Shown here one piece after another: positions 29,569-39,504 of a stretch of 64,000 bases of DNA. The stretch comes from Staphylococcus sp. GSSP0090 (GTDB taxonomy: Bacteria > Bacillota > Bacilli > Staphylococcales > Staphylococcaceae), in assembly GCF_013391405.1 (NCBI RefSeq), contig NZ_JACBFD010000033.1, forward strand, positions 53,411 to 117,410, written 5' to 3'. Made by a program: the position numbers and the translations under genes. Numbering within the stretch: the stretch's first letter is position 1; each line of letters opens with the position of its first letter. Under the pieces are notes generated by a model, which searched no databases, was not told the origin of the DNA, and worked only from the letters and a program-made list of their open reading frames with translations.

Positions 29569-30480
29569 ATGCACAAATTATTTATCTTTGCACTTGCAGG
29601 CTTCCTCGCGCAACTTATTGATGGGTCATTAGGTATGGGCTTTGGTGCTTCCTCATCATCTATTCTACTTACATTTGGTATAGCACCAGCTATTGCATCC
29701 GCAACAATACATTTTTCAGAAATTGCAACAACGGCTGCTTCAGGCACTTCACATTTAAAATTTGAAAATGTACATAAACCTACCATGATTAAGTTAGCTA
29801 TACCAGGCGCGATAACATCATTTATTGGGGCAGCATTTTTAAGTCATATGCATAGTGACTTGATTAAACCGTTTATAGCCATATTTTTATTAACAATGGG
29901 CATTTATATTTTATATCAATTTTTATATAAACGTCATCAAACGGTTGTTAAAGATCCTTCGACAATCGGGCGTTATGCAATGATTCCACAAGGTGCAGTT
30001 GCAGGGTTTTTAGACGCCATTGGTGGCGGCGGCTGGGGCCCAGTCAACACACCTTTGTTATTAGCACAGAAAAAGTTAGAACCGAGATATGCGATAGGCA
30101 CAGTATCTGCAAGTGAATTCTTTGTCACTGTTTCTGCGTCAATTAGTTTCATTATCTTCTTGGGATGGAGCCAGATTAATTGGGGACTAGTCATTGCACT
30201 CAGTGTTGGTGGTTTGATTGCTGCACCTTTTGCAGCGTGGCTAGTTAAAATCCTACCAATGAATATATTAGCTGTATGTGTCAGTGGATTGATCATTTTC
30301 ACAAATAGCAGTTCATTAATCAGTGTTTTTCAATTAAATGTAACAGCTGCCATAGTGATAAAAATCGCAGTCATACTGCTTTGGATAGGCTTAATTATTT
30401 TTGCTTTATATCAAAATAAGAAGCTACCAATGCAATTTTCTAAAAAGGAAGTAAATGTTAGCACAAATGAGATAGATTAA
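29569..30480 (+). CDS. TauE/SafE-family sulfur-anion permease
   Basis: A 303-aa membrane protein with about eight hydrophobic segments and the family's glycine-rich DGSLGMGFG and AIGGGGWGP motifs. TauE/SafE proteins transport sulfite, thiosulfate, sulfoacetate or sulfate in either direction. In the Bacillus cysH operon the equivalent slot holds the sulfate permease CysP, so this is the only transporter of the operon and may import sulfate or export excess sulfite. Direction is not readable from sequence. Confidence 0.85.
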   Translation: MHKLFIFALAGFLAQLIDGSLGMGFGASSSSILLTFGIAPAIASATIHFSEIATTAASGTSHLKFENVHKPTMIKLAIPGAITSFIGAAFLSHMHSDLIKPFIAIFLLTMGIYILYQFLYKRHQTVVKDPSTIGRYAMIPQGAVAGFLDAIGGGGWGPVNTPLLLAQKKLEPRYAIGTVSASEFFVTVSASISFIIFLGWSQINWGLVIALSVGGLIAAPFAAWLVKILPMNILAVCVSGLIIFTNSSSLISVFQLNVTAAIVIKIAVILLWIGLIIFALYQNKKLPMQFSKKEVNVSTNEID

Positions 30481-30496
30481 AAAGGAGTGAATCAAT

Positions 30497-31675
30497 ATGG
30501 CATTAACAAAAGAAATTATTGAAAATACGATTCAACCACATGGTGGTACATTAATTAATAGAGAAGTAGATGCGAATCTTAAGGAAACAATGTTGGAAGT
30601 ATCACACTCCATGCCAGCAATAACATTGAATCCATGGAGTTTATCAGATTTGGAACTAATTGGTATCGGTGGTTTTAGTCCACTTACAGGCTTTATGAAT
30701 GAAGCGGATTATAATGAAGTCGTTGAAAACCTCCATTTGAAAAATGGATTGGTATGGAGCATACCAATCACATTACCTGTTACGGAAGATAAAGCGAATG
30801 AACTTGAAATCGGTGAAAGCATTGCATTGTACGGTGAAGATAACCATTTATATGGCGTGCTTGAACTTGAAGAAAAATATACTTATGACAAAGAAAAAGA
30901 AGCAGAATTCGTTTATGGTACTACAGATATTGAACATCCAGGTGTATTAAAAGTATATGAAAAAGGCAGTGTCTATCTCGCCGGACCTATTCACCTAGTA
31001 GATAGACCGAAGCATGACGAATTTGCCGATTATCACCTAGATCCATCAGAAACGAGACAATTGTTTTATGACTTAAATTGGAAAACGGTTGTTGGATTTC
31101 AAACACGTAATCCTGTACATCGCGCACATGAATATATTCAAAAAGCAGCATTAGAATCTGTAGATGGTTTATTACTGAATCCTTTAGTTGGTGAAACCAA
31201 AGCAGATGATATTCCCGCAGCGGTACGCATGGAAAGTTACGAAGTGATATTAAAAAATTATTACCCGGAAAATAGAACAAGATTGGTGATTTATCCGGCA
31301 GCGATGCGTTATGCAGGTCCACGAGAGGCTATATTACATGCCACAGTGCGTAAAAATTATGGCTGTACACATTTTATTGTAGGACGTGACCACGCTGGTG
31401 TAGGTGATTATTATGGCACTTATGATGCACAAACGTTGATTGCACAATATGAGAATGAATTAGGTATACAAATATTGAAGTTTGAACATGCTTTTTACTG
31501 CAATGTCTGTGAAAATATGGCAACAGCCAAAACGTGTCCACACGATGCTTCATCTCATTTACATTTAAGTGGTACGAAGGTTCGTGAAAAATTAAAAAAT
31601 GGTGAATCCTTGCCAAAAGCTTTTTCAAGACCAGAGGTAGCGGATGTGCTAATAAAAGGATTACAAGAAAAATAA
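30497..31675 (+). CDS. sat: Sulfate adenylyltransferase (ATP sulfurylase)
   Basis: Activates sulfate with ATP to APS. 392 aa, homo-oligomeric Sat type (not CysDN). Active-site motifs [12 protein letters not shown] and GRDHAGVG are intact. Cysteine pairs near residues 335-350 ([14 protein letters not shown]) suggest the structural zinc site seen in some bacterial Sats. Penultimate gene of the cys operon. Confidence 0.95.
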   Translation: MALTKEIIENTIQPHGGTLINREVDANLKETMLEVSHSMPAITLNPWSLSDLELIGIGGFSPLTGFMNEADYNEVVENLHLKNGLVWSIPITLPVTEDKANELEIGESIALYGEDNHLYGVLELEEKYTYDKEKEAEFVYGTTDIEHPGVLKVYEKGSVYLAGPIHLVDRPKHDEFADYHLDPSETRQLFYDLNWKTVVGFQTRNPVHRAHEYIQKAALESVDGLLLNPLVGETKADDIPAAVRMESYEVILKNYYPENRTRLVIYPAAMRYAGPREAILHATVRKNYGCTHFIVGRDHAGVGDYYGTYDAQTLIAQYENELGIQILKFEHAFYCNVCENMATAKTCPHDASSHLHLSGTKVREKLKNGESLPKAFSRPEVADVLIKGLQEK

Positions 31676-31681
31676 CATTAA

Positions 31682-32305
<624 letters not shown>

Positions 32306-32406
32306 TAGATCAATTATGTTTGTTTGGGAGAACTTCATAGCGCTGCATAAAATAAATCATGTAATCAGAAGGTCAGCATTTGAATCATACGCAAAGGGGC
32401 ATAGAT

Positions 32407-32607
32407 ATGGGCATTTTAAATATAGTTGCATATTGTTTGATTATCATTTTTGTACTCGTCGTGATTTTAGGTGTTTGGCTTGTAAATAAAGGTCAAGATA
32501 GACAATATTTTTTAACTGAATTGAAAATTGTTGTCACGCTACTCATAGTAAGTTTCGTTGGTTTAGGGATTTCGTTAGTCATACTAGGTTACTTAGGTGA
32601 AATATAA
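32407..32607 (+). CDS. Small two-helix membrane protein
   Basis: A 66-aa protein with two hydrophobic helices (about residues 5-25 and 40-63) separated by a charged loop (NKGQDRQYF). Start ATG 32407 has AAAGGGG 7 bp upstream; the longer TTG frame lacks one. It is 101 bp past cysC and followed by a terminator, so it may be the tail of the cys transcript or a separate gene. No family recognised. Confidence 0.65.
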   Translation: MGILNIVAYCLIIIFVLVVILGVWLVNKGQDRQYFLTELKIVVTLLIVSFVGLGISLVILGYLGEI

Positions 32608-32647
32608 TGTATGTATATTGATCAATCATAAATGTATTTCTCATATT

Positions 32648-32686
32648 AAAAGACTGCTAACTAAATTCGAGTTGGCAGTCTTTTTT
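32648..32686 (+). terminator. Terminator after the small membrane protein
   Basis: Stem aaagactgc-taac / gtt-ggcagtcttt with a short loop and six T. Likely 3' boundary of the preceding gene and possibly of cys-operon readthrough. Confidence 0.85.
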
Positions 32687-32856
32687 GAGTTGTTATCAAT
32701 TTAAAAGTAGGTGATTAAAACATACGTTTTTTTACTTATCAATTTTATGATTATGAAATGAAGAGGTTGAGTTGTAGCAAAGTTAAAATCATCATGATAT
32801 AGTAATTAAATAAATTTTATACATCATCCAATGTAAGGTAGAGGAAGGTTCTGAAT

Positions 32857-33831
32857 GTGAATAAAGCCATAGAAGAAATTGCAAAAGTCGAATTGCATTG
32901 TCACCTAGACGGTTCAACCAGTTTTGAATTGATTAGACAACTAGCAGAAGAACAAGGTGTTAACTTAGATGAATCAAAATTATTTGTCAGTAGTCAGTGT
33001 GATGGTTTAGATGACTATTTACAATGTTTCGACGAAATATTAAAAGTGCTGCAGACGAAAGATAGTTTAAAACGTGCGGTCGTTGATGTCGCCAAGCAAG
33101 CATATAAGGATAATGTGAAATATATTGAAATTCGTTTTGCACCATTATTTCATATGGACCAAGGTTTAACGATGACAGAGGTGTTGGAAGCGGTAGCGTC
33201 AGGCATTGATGAAGCGAGACATACGGTAGGGATAGGCGTCAATTTGTTAATTTGTGCAATGCGCCAACATCATGCTGAACAAAACCAAGCGCTCTTTGAT
33301 TTCATTCACAAACATAATCATGAAGCAATTCGTGGCATTGACTTTGCCGGTCCTGAAGTAGGATTTCCTACTGAAACCATTGAAGATACAATAAAATATG
33401 GACTAGACCTGGGTTTCAATCTTACGTTGCATGCTGGAGAGTGTGGTTGCATACATAATGTGATTGAAGGTATTAAATTAGGGTCGAAACGTATCGGTCA
33501 TGGTGTTGCGATCAATCAAGATAAAGCTGCGCTACAGTTTGTTAAAGAAAATGATGTACTCTTAGAAATGTGCCCCAAGAGTAATATCCAAACCAAAGCT
33601 ATCACAGGGTTAAAAGCATTGAATTTACCTTATTTACTAGAACACGGTATACCTTTTTTGATTAATACAGATAACAGAACCGTGACACAGACATCATTAA
33701 ATGAAGAATATGAATTACTGATGAAAAATGAACTGATGACGTTGGAACAAATTAAACATATCAATAAAAGAGCAGTGCGTTATGCTTTTTTAACTGAGGA
33801 TGAAAAAATGAATTTACTTTTAAAAATGTAA
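32857..33831 (+). CDS. add: Adenosine deaminase
   Basis: Zinc hydrolase deaminating (deoxy)adenosine to inosine. 324 aa; metal ligands in ELHCHLDGS, LTLHAGE with catalytic Glu, RIGHGVAI, and the INTDN aspartates. GTG start behind GAGGAAGG; the overlapping ATG at 32855 runs into a stop. Convergent with the methyltransferase gene, whose stop lies 2 bp away. Confidence 0.93.
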   Translation: MNKAIEEIAKVELHCHLDGSTSFELIRQLAEEQGVNLDESKLFVSSQCDGLDDYLQCFDEILKVLQTKDSLKRAVVDVAKQAYKDNVKYIEIRFAPLFHMDQGLTMTEVLEAVASGIDEARHTVGIGVNLLICAMRQHHAEQNQALFDFIHKHNHEAIRGIDFAGPEVGFPTETIEDTIKYGLDLGFNLTLHAGECGCIHNVIEGIKLGSKRIGHGVAINQDKAALQFVKENDVLLEMCPKSNIQTKAITGLKALNLPYLLEHGIPFLINTDNRTVTQTSLNEEYELLMKNELMTLEQIKHINKRAVRYAFLTEDEKMNLLLKM

Positions 33832-33833
33832 AA

Positions 33834-34439
33834 TTACTTAATTCCTGATGCGATAAACAGACTTGCATCTTGATTCATAAATATTTTTTCTCCATTATAA
33901 AAAGTATTGATTTGAGTGTGAGTCAGACCAAGTTCAGAGAATACATTCATAATATGTTCATGTTTAAAGCCATTATAAACTTTTGGATGCTGAATATTTT
34001 CATTTTTATCAAAATCAACTAAAATGAGCATGCCGCCTGGATTGAGGTGCGAGTAAAGTTTATGCAACAAAGCTTTATAGTCACCACTATGAAGTAAGAC
34101 TAAAGATAAGAAAATGACATCATAGGTGGATTGTTTTAATGTATGATTATCAGCGAAAATATCACCAACAAGTGTTTCAATAGAAGTCTTTTCTAATGCG
34201 AATATTTTTTCATTAAAAGCATCGACCATTTGAGGTGAGGCATCCATCAGTGTGACTTGTTCAAAGTGATGATCTATATTTAATGTCACTAGACCAGTGC
34301 CACCACCATAATCTAATAGGGAATGATAAGTTGTATGGTTTAGTAATTGATTTGTTTCTTGGGCAATGATTTGTGCTAGCTGAATTCTGTCGGGTTGGTC
34401 GTACTTGTGAGCCATTTGTTCAAACTGGTCTTTATTCAA
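33834..34439 (-). CDS. Class I SAM-dependent methyltransferase
   Basis: A 201-aa methyltransferase with SAM-binding LDYGGGTGL (near residue 42), an acidic LMDAS post-I motif and the GGMLILVDF strand. Substrate unknown; overall it resembles small-molecule (ubiquinone/UbiE-like) methyltransferases. TTG start behind AAAGGAG. Monocistronic on the minus strand. Confidence 0.82.
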   Translation of the reverse strand: MNKDQFEQMAHKYDQPDRIQLAQIIAQETNQLLNHTTYHSLLDYGGGTGLVTLNIDHHFEQVTLMDASPQMVDAFNEKIFALEKTSIETLVGDIFADNHTLKQSTYDVIFLSLVLLHSGDYKALLHKLYSHLNPGGMLILVDFDKNENIQHPKVYNGFKHEHIMNVFSELGLTHTQINTFYNGEKIFMNQDASLFIASGIK

Positions 34440-34669
34440 GATAAAACTCCTTTGGTATTATAATAGTTATTATAGATATATTAAGTCTTTAATTGATTTT
34501 AGCATATGCACATATCATGGTACAAATTGTTTTATTCAAATTCAAATAGATTAAAAATATTAAATTTTACAAGAGGGTGCATATGTAAGCCTAAAGTAGG
34601 ATTGAGTAAATTGAAAATACTTGGTTTACTATTATTATAGTAGAATGTGTAACGGAAGGAACAGTAAAA

Positions 34670-35272
34670 GTGAATCATTATTTAAAAATGACATTAGGCA
34701 GTCTGTGTCTAATCATATTGATGGTATGCATTACCTACAATTTAACAAAATATATTGATGACAGTGTCTATCAATTATTACATCGTACGATGACTTCAGA
34801 TTTTGCTGTGCAATATTTAACACTGATTTCAACGATTTTTTCTCCTATGGCCTGTTTATGTATGGTGTTAATCATATTACTAGGTTTACTGATTTATGAT
34901 AGATTTAAATGTGTTTGGTATGGATTTTGGTGTTTTAGCATTTTTGCTATTGGAACATTTTTAAAATATGCGATCCAACGTCCAAGACCGAGTGCAGCCA
35001 TCGATGGTTATAGTTTTCCTAGTATGCATGTTTTAAGTGTATGTATTTTAGTTAGTTTGATTGTATTATTAGCGAAACATAAGGCTGTCATCTTTATAGG
35101 TGCGTTATTAATACTATCGATTATGATATCTAGAATTTATTTACAAGCACATTATTTCACAGATACGATAGCTAGTTTATGCGTATTGTATATTATGTTG
35201 CAATCACTTAAATCTAATAATGAAAGTGAAAAAGGGATTAAGAACCATTATGATCATAAGGAAAGCGCTTGA
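34670..35272 (+). CDS. PAP2-family membrane phosphatase
   Basis: A 200-aa membrane phosphatase (phosphatidate or undecaprenyl-diphosphate phosphatase type). It has five or six hydrophobic segments and the three catalytic motifs: KYAIQRPRP, PSMH and SRIYLQAHYFTD with the nucleophilic His. GTG start behind GGAAGGA. A terminator overlaps its 3' end. Lipid substrate cannot be assigned. Confidence 0.88.
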   Translation: MNHYLKMTLGSLCLIILMVCITYNLTKYIDDSVYQLLHRTMTSDFAVQYLTLISTIFSPMACLCMVLIILLGLLIYDRFKCVWYGFWCFSIFAIGTFLKYAIQRPRPSAAIDGYSFPSMHVLSVCILVSLIVLLAKHKAVIFIGALLILSIMISRIYLQAHYFTDTIASLCVLYIMLQSLKSNNESEKGIKNHYDHKESA

Positions 35273-35297
35273 GACGATGATGTGCTTAAGCGCTTTT
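35262..35297 (+). terminator. Terminator overlapping the PAP2 stop
   Basis: Stem aaagcgctt / aagcgcttt across an 18-nt interval with a short T run; the left arm contains the last codons of the PAP2 gene. Confidence 0.6.
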
Positions 35298-35401
35298 AAA
35301 TTTTTAGTGAAGGTTTTACCTTATCAGGCCAGAATGATAGATAAATCGTTTTATCATTTAGCATCCATTCAAGTGCATTACTTATTTAAGAGGTACAAAT
35401 T

Positions 35402-35761
35402 TTAAAACATAAATGAGATGAGTGCTAGTATAGGTAGACCGCCTTGTTTAAGTAGGATGGACTTTTGACTTGTGATTGCACCATATAACGCTACAAGAAT
35501 CATGTAGATTAATATGCCAATAATGAGTTCTTTGGGATGGTCTGAGAAAAACAAACCATACAAAAGTAAAACTCCTAACAAGCCGTTATAGACACCTTGA
35601 TTTTTCATCAGTGTTTTTAATTTGTCTTGTTGAAGGACATGCTGTTCAATTTTGAAAAGCTGACTCGTTTTTTTCGAAGTAGTTAAAAAAGTTTGTAAAA
35701 CAAGAATGTATAAAAATTCTATAGCAACGAGTAAAGTTAATATGAAGGACAAGGTACTCAT
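35402..35761 (-). CDS. DUF1304 membrane protein
   Basis: A 119-aa protein with four hydrophobic segments and the family's QGVYNGLLG loop, typical of DUF1304. Start ATG 35761 has AAGGAG 8 bp upstream; the longer frame reaching 35839 has no such site. Function unknown. It lies downstream of the terminator of the SDR gene and so is separately transcribed. Confidence 0.8.
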   Translation of the reverse strand: MSTLSFILTLLVAIEFLYILVLQTFLTTSKKTSQLFKIEQHVLQQDKLKTLMKNQGVYNGLLGVLLLYGLFFSDHPKELIIGILIYMILVALYGAITSQKSILLKQGGLPILALISFMF

Positions 35762-35869
35762 TTGGATAACTCCTTTGTATTTAAATTGAAAATGCATTGT
35801 CTTCATGATTATATAGAAAGCTTGAGATAAAAGAAACACGGAATAAATAAAACTTAATTAAATTAAAGT

Positions 35870-35925
35870 AATGCTCCCGTTCAAAGTAGACATTTTAAAA
35901 TGAAAACTTGAACGGGAGCATTTTA
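35870..35925 (-). terminator. Terminator after the SDR/TetR operon
   Basis: Near-perfect 17-bp inverted repeat (aatgctcccgttcaa...) with T runs on both sides, between the DUF1304 and SDR genes; likely bidirectional. Confidence 0.82.
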
Positions 35926-36060
35926 TCGTATTAACAGCTATGCATTGGATAGATGACAGTGTAATTTAAATTTATGATAGAAAAAACGGATACCCATTTT
36001 TCACACTATCATTTGTTAGTCATTACTCAATAATGGCTTTATCTGGAATGTTTTCTATAT

Positions 36061-36942
36061 TTAACTTAATGAGAGACTAGGCATTCTGTAGTCAGATGTG
36101 ACCTGCATACAGTGATCCCAAATTTTTTGTTCATTAACTTCAGAATAATGCTTTTCTCGAGGTTTTTCTTCTTTTAATTTACCGAAAAATTTACCACTGA
36201 CATGTCTAACTTCGGGTGAACTTGCAAGATAAATAGCCGTCGAAGCGCCTTTTTCAGGTGTCGACATAAAGGGTAACGCGACTTTAAAGACCATATTGTT
36301 GATAAAACCTTTATCATTTGCTTGACCAAAGCTTGTCGCTGCAGCACCAGGGTGCCAAACATTTGCTGTAACATGATGATGTTCTTGGTTATTTAGTATT
36401 TGAGACCAATGTCTTGTTAACCAAATTGTAAATAGTTTAGATGTAGCATAGGCATTGGAAGGTGAATACTTTTGTTCGAATTGTAGGTCATTGAAGTTAG
36501 GTTTACTAGCAACACGATGTGTTCCGGATGAAGTGTTGATAATGCGACCTTGTTTACTGTTTTTGAGTAAATCAATCAGGTTATAAGTAATTAAAAAAGG
36601 TGCATATACATTGAGCATCATCGTTTTCTCTAAACCATCACTTGTAACGCTTCGTTCTTTGTCCATAATGGCACCAGCATTGTTTATAAGGACGTCTAAG
36701 ACAGAATAATTTTGTTTGATTTCATCAGTCATTGATTTAATTGAGTCTAGTGAAAACAAATCAGCTAGCACAATATCTATGTTTTCATTACCAGTTTGTT
36801 GTTGGATGTCGAGTTTCACGTTGTCTGCTTTTTCTTTATTACGGCCATGTAGAATAATATGATGGCCTTGTAAGGCTAATTCAGTTGCCATAATTTTCCC
36901 CATACCATCCGTAGCACCTGTTATTAAAATTGTCTTTTTCAT
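36061..36942 (-). CDS. Short-chain dehydrogenase in a TetR-controlled operon
   Basis: A 293-aa SDR similar to retinol-dehydrogenase/WW-domain-oxidoreductase-like proteins: TGATDGMGK cofactor motif, NNAGA, catalytic Ser and YATSK, and a PEKGAST C-terminal segment. AAGGAGT precedes ATG. It starts 17 bp after the TetR stop, so the regulator gene and the SDR form an autoregulated pair. The inducing compound and substrate are unknown. Confidence 0.86.
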   Translation of the reverse strand: MKKTILITGATDGMGKIMATELALQGHHIILHGRNKEKADNVKLDIQQQTGNENIDIVLADLFSLDSIKSMTDEIKQNYSVLDVLINNAGAIMDKERSVTSDGLEKTMMLNVYAPFLITYNLIDLLKNSKQGRIINTSSGTHRVASKPNFNDLQFEQKYSPSNAYATSKLFTIWLTRHWSQILNNQEHHHVTANVWHPGAAATSFGQANDKGFINNMVFKVALPFMSTPEKGASTAIYLASSPEVRHVSGKFFGKLKEEKPREKHYSEVNEQKIWDHCMQVTSDYRMPSLSLS

Positions 36943-36959
36943 TATAAAAACTCCTTCTT

Positions 36960-37532
36960 TTATCGCTTGATTGCATCCCAGCTCATTTGGAACACATCAT
37001 CAAAATTGATTTCACTTAAATATGAATGATCTTGGTTATATTCTCTATAAATTTGTGTAATCGCATAGACGCAAAAACTAATTAACAGTAATGGAGGCAC
37101 GTCTTTTAATATCTTTTCATCAATACCTTGTTGAAATAACGCACAGTTTTTAGTCATTAACTCAGTAATTGTCTCATCTTCAATATTTTGTAACTGTGGG
37201 GCACTGTTGCATTGTTCTATAAATAAAAAACGTACTTCATCTTCACGAATAAAATCTAATAAATTACTACAGAATTGCATCACTGATGATTGAATGGATG
37301 CAGTGTCATCGATGTGTTCTAGACAATGCGAAAGCATCTGTTTTTTAAAATAAATATACGTTTCTGCGAACATATCCTCCTTGTTATTAAAATAAGTATA
37401 TAAATTGGCTTTAGAAATGCCTGCTTCTTTGGCTATTTTAGACATTGAAACATTGACAAAGCCTAATTCATTAATCAATTGTGCGGTAGCGTCATATATT
37501 TGTGTTCTTTTATTGTCATCTTGTAATCTCAT
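36960..37532 (-). CDS. TetR/AcrR-family repressor
   Basis: A 190-aa repressor. N-terminal helix-turn-helix (SKIAKEAGISKANLYTYF, about residues 26-43) and an all-helical ligand-binding C-terminus. No clear Shine-Dalgarno precedes ATG 37532, suggesting a short-leader or leaderless message. A TetR-type palindrome starts 11 bp upstream of the start codon. Probably represses its own operon with the SDR gene. Confidence 0.88.
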   Translation of the reverse strand: MRLQDDNKRTQIYDATAQLINELGFVNVSMSKIAKEAGISKANLYTYFNNKEDMFAETYIYFKKQMLSHCLEHIDDTASIQSSVMQFCSNLLDFIREDEVRFLFIEQCNSAPQLQNIEDETITELMTKNCALFQQGIDEKILKDVPPLLLISFCVYAITQIYREYNQDHSYLSEINFDDVFQMSWDAIKR

Positions 37533-37542
37533 AAATCGATAA

Positions 37543-37560
37543 TAACCGAACGGTCGGTTA
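37543..37560. promoter_or_regulatory. TetR operator palindrome
   Basis: taaccgaacggtcggtta, an 18-bp near-perfect palindrome immediately upstream of the tetR start codon. Its sequence has the ACCGA/TCGGT half-sites common for TetR regulators. Confidence 0.75.
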
Positions 37561-37611
37561 TGTGCAAGTGATAACTTTTTTGATCAGTAGATTATTGCGT
37601 TTATAAACAAT

Positions 37612-37642
37612 AAAAAACACTTTCGCATAAAGGAAAGTGTTT
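37612..37642 (-). terminator. Terminator after the HxlR gene
   Basis: Stem aaacactttc / gaaagtgttt with an 8-nt loop, followed on the minus strand by a T run. Confidence 0.8.
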
Positions 37643-37669
37643 GCAGAATCGTTAAAGTAACCTAAATCA

Positions 37670-38050
37670 TTAGCTAGGACGTGGAATATCCACGAAATCT
37701 TGTTGGTTTAATGTTACGGATTCGCCTTGTTTATACATTTTTTCTATATGAAATTCTCCCCAATAGCAAAGCGATGAAAGAATTTTTCCCAGTGTTTGGC
37801 CGTATTCTGAAAGTTCATATTCAACTTTTGGCGGTACTTGATCATAAACGATGCGATGAATAATGCCATCTTTTTCTAATTCTCGTAATTGTTGTGTCAA
37901 CATTTTCTGTGTGATTGTTGGTATCGCACGCTTTAATGCAGATGTACGCATGCGGCCGTTATTTTGTAAATGGCAGAGCATGACCGGTTTCCATTTGCCT
38001 CCAATGACATCTATCGTCGCTTCAACGCCAATATTATATGTTTTACTCAT
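37670..38050 (-). CDS. HxlR-family regulator
   Basis: A 126-aa winged-helix MarR-like regulator of the HxlR type (IGGKWKPVMLCHL, MLTQQLRELEKDGII). No N-terminal redox cysteine of the YodB/HypR kind is present (it begins MSKTYNIG); the only cysteines are Cys26 and one near residue 91. Divergent from an MFS gene, with a palindrome in the gap, so it most likely controls that transporter. Confidence 0.86.
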   Translation of the reverse strand: MSKTYNIGVEATIDVIGGKWKPVMLCHLQNNGRMRTSALKRAIPTITQKMLTQQLRELEKDGIIHRIVYDQVPPKVEYELSEYGQTLGKILSSLCYWGEFHIEKMYKQGESVTLNQQDFVDIPRPS

Positions 38051-38076
38051 TTATTTATCTCCTTTATAGGCACTAA

Positions 38077-38095
38077 AAAGTACCTATAGTACTTT
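38077..38095. promoter_or_regulatory. Putative HxlR operator
   Basis: AAAGTAC-ctata-GTACTTT, a perfect 7-bp inverted repeat in the 120-bp intergenic region between the divergent HxlR and MFS genes; a further GTAC-containing half-site (gtgcgtacttcc) follows. This GTAC-rich dyad is the kind of site bound by YodB/HxlR proteins. Confidence 0.65.
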
Positions 38096-38170
38096 AAAGT
38101 GCGTACTTCCTATTTTTATATGTGTGGATTATAGTAACACAATCAATAAAAAATAAGGAGCGATAAAATT

Positions 38171-39352
38171 ATGAGAAAAAATAAATTTGCCATCTTGGCA
38201 TTGGCCATGTCTGCGTTTGCTATTGGCATGACTGAATTTATAAGTGTAGGTTTATTACCATTAATTAAAGATTCATTTAATACAACTATTTCATTAGCGG
38301 GATTGACGGTTTCACTTTATGCCGTTGGTGTAACGATTGGTGCGCCATTGTTAACACCAATGACAAACAGAATAAAACGGAAGCATCTACTGATAGGTAT
38401 TATGCTGATTTTTATTATTGCTAATGCACTAGCAGCATTTTCAACAACATTCAGTATGTTATTAGCGATGCGTGTCCTTTCTGCATTAATGCACGGTGTG
38501 TTTATGTCCATCGCTACGGCAATTGCTAGTGATCTGGTTTCACCTGATAAGCGTTCAAGTGCCATTGCAATGATGTTTACAGGATTAACAGTTGCCACAA
38601 TCACAGGCGTGCCACTTGGAACTTGGATAGGACAACAATTTGGTTGGGAAGCTTCGTTTATAACAATTGCGATCATTGGCTTCTTAAGTCTAGTGATCAA
38701 CATCATATCTGTGCCTAATGATTTAAATGAATACGAACAAGCATCTATGTTAGAACAGCTTACTGTTTTTAAAAATAAATCACTGATGATGGTTTATTTA
38801 ATCACTGCGCTAGGGTATGGTGGCACGTTTGTTGTATATACGTACTTAACAACACTATTAACGGATACCTTACATTATAGTGAAGATGCAGTTGTTATCT
38901 TGCTAGTAATTTATGGTGTGATGGTAGCCATTGGTAATACATTTGGTGGTAAATTAACGAATCATCGCCCAACGCAAGTATTGATTGGTATATTTTTAAT
39001 TCAAGCTATCGTATTGTTAGCTGTTGGTGTAACTGTATCACATCAAATATTAGGTACCATCGCTATTTTAATTATGGGGCTGTTTGCTTTTATGAATGTA
39101 CCAGGTTTGCAGTTAATTGTTGTACTTTTTGCAGAACGTAAAAATAAAGCGACTACCAATTTTGCGTCTAGCTTAAATATTGCTTCATTTAACATTGGCA
39201 TCACTTTGGGTTCTGTCATTGGTGGTTATGTACTCAATCATTTTTCAATTACGATGACACCCTATTTCGGTTTCGCAATGGTACTGATTGCAAGTGCAAT
39301 GATGTATATAGTTTATAAAAATGAAAAATCGACAGCGTATCATATCGCTTAA
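38171..39352 (+). CDS. MFS transporter, DHA1 (AraJ/arabinose-efflux-like)
   Basis: A 393-aa, 12-TM major facilitator. N-terminal GMTEFISVGLLP segment, typical of the AraJ/YdhP sugar- or drug-efflux branch, and the LTPMTNRIKRK cytoplasmic loop between TM2 and TM3. AAGGAG precedes ATG. Divergent regulator suggests inducible efflux. Substrate unknown. Confidence 0.87.
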   Translation: MRKNKFAILALAMSAFAIGMTEFISVGLLPLIKDSFNTTISLAGLTVSLYAVGVTIGAPLLTPMTNRIKRKHLLIGIMLIFIIANALAAFSTTFSMLLAMRVLSALMHGVFMSIATAIASDLVSPDKRSSAIAMMFTGLTVATITGVPLGTWIGQQFGWEASFITIAIIGFLSLVINIISVPNDLNEYEQASMLEQLTVFKNKSLMMVYLITALGYGGTFVVYTYLTTLLTDTLHYSEDAVVILLVIYGVMVAIGNTFGGKLTNHRPTQVLIGIFLIQAIVLLAVGVTVSHQILGTIAILIMGLFAFMNVPGLQLIVVLFAERKNKATTNFASSLNIASFNIGITLGSVIGGYVLNHFSITMTPYFGFAMVLIASAMMYIVYKNEKSTAYHIA

Positions 39353-39504
39353 TCATAGACATACTCGCGATTCATTTTAAAAAAGAATTATAAAAAATGT
39401 AAAGTTTTTTAAAATTTCAATTATTATTTGAATTAATATTTCATTAAATTTAAACTTGATGCAGAGTGATATGTTTTTAATTTAATTGAAAGAAGTGAAT
39501 GTTT

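Noticed and set aside
35220..35405. 61-codon frame overlapping the end of the PAP2 gene
   Set aside because: Overlaps a coding end and contains a terminator hairpin; no independent initiation site.
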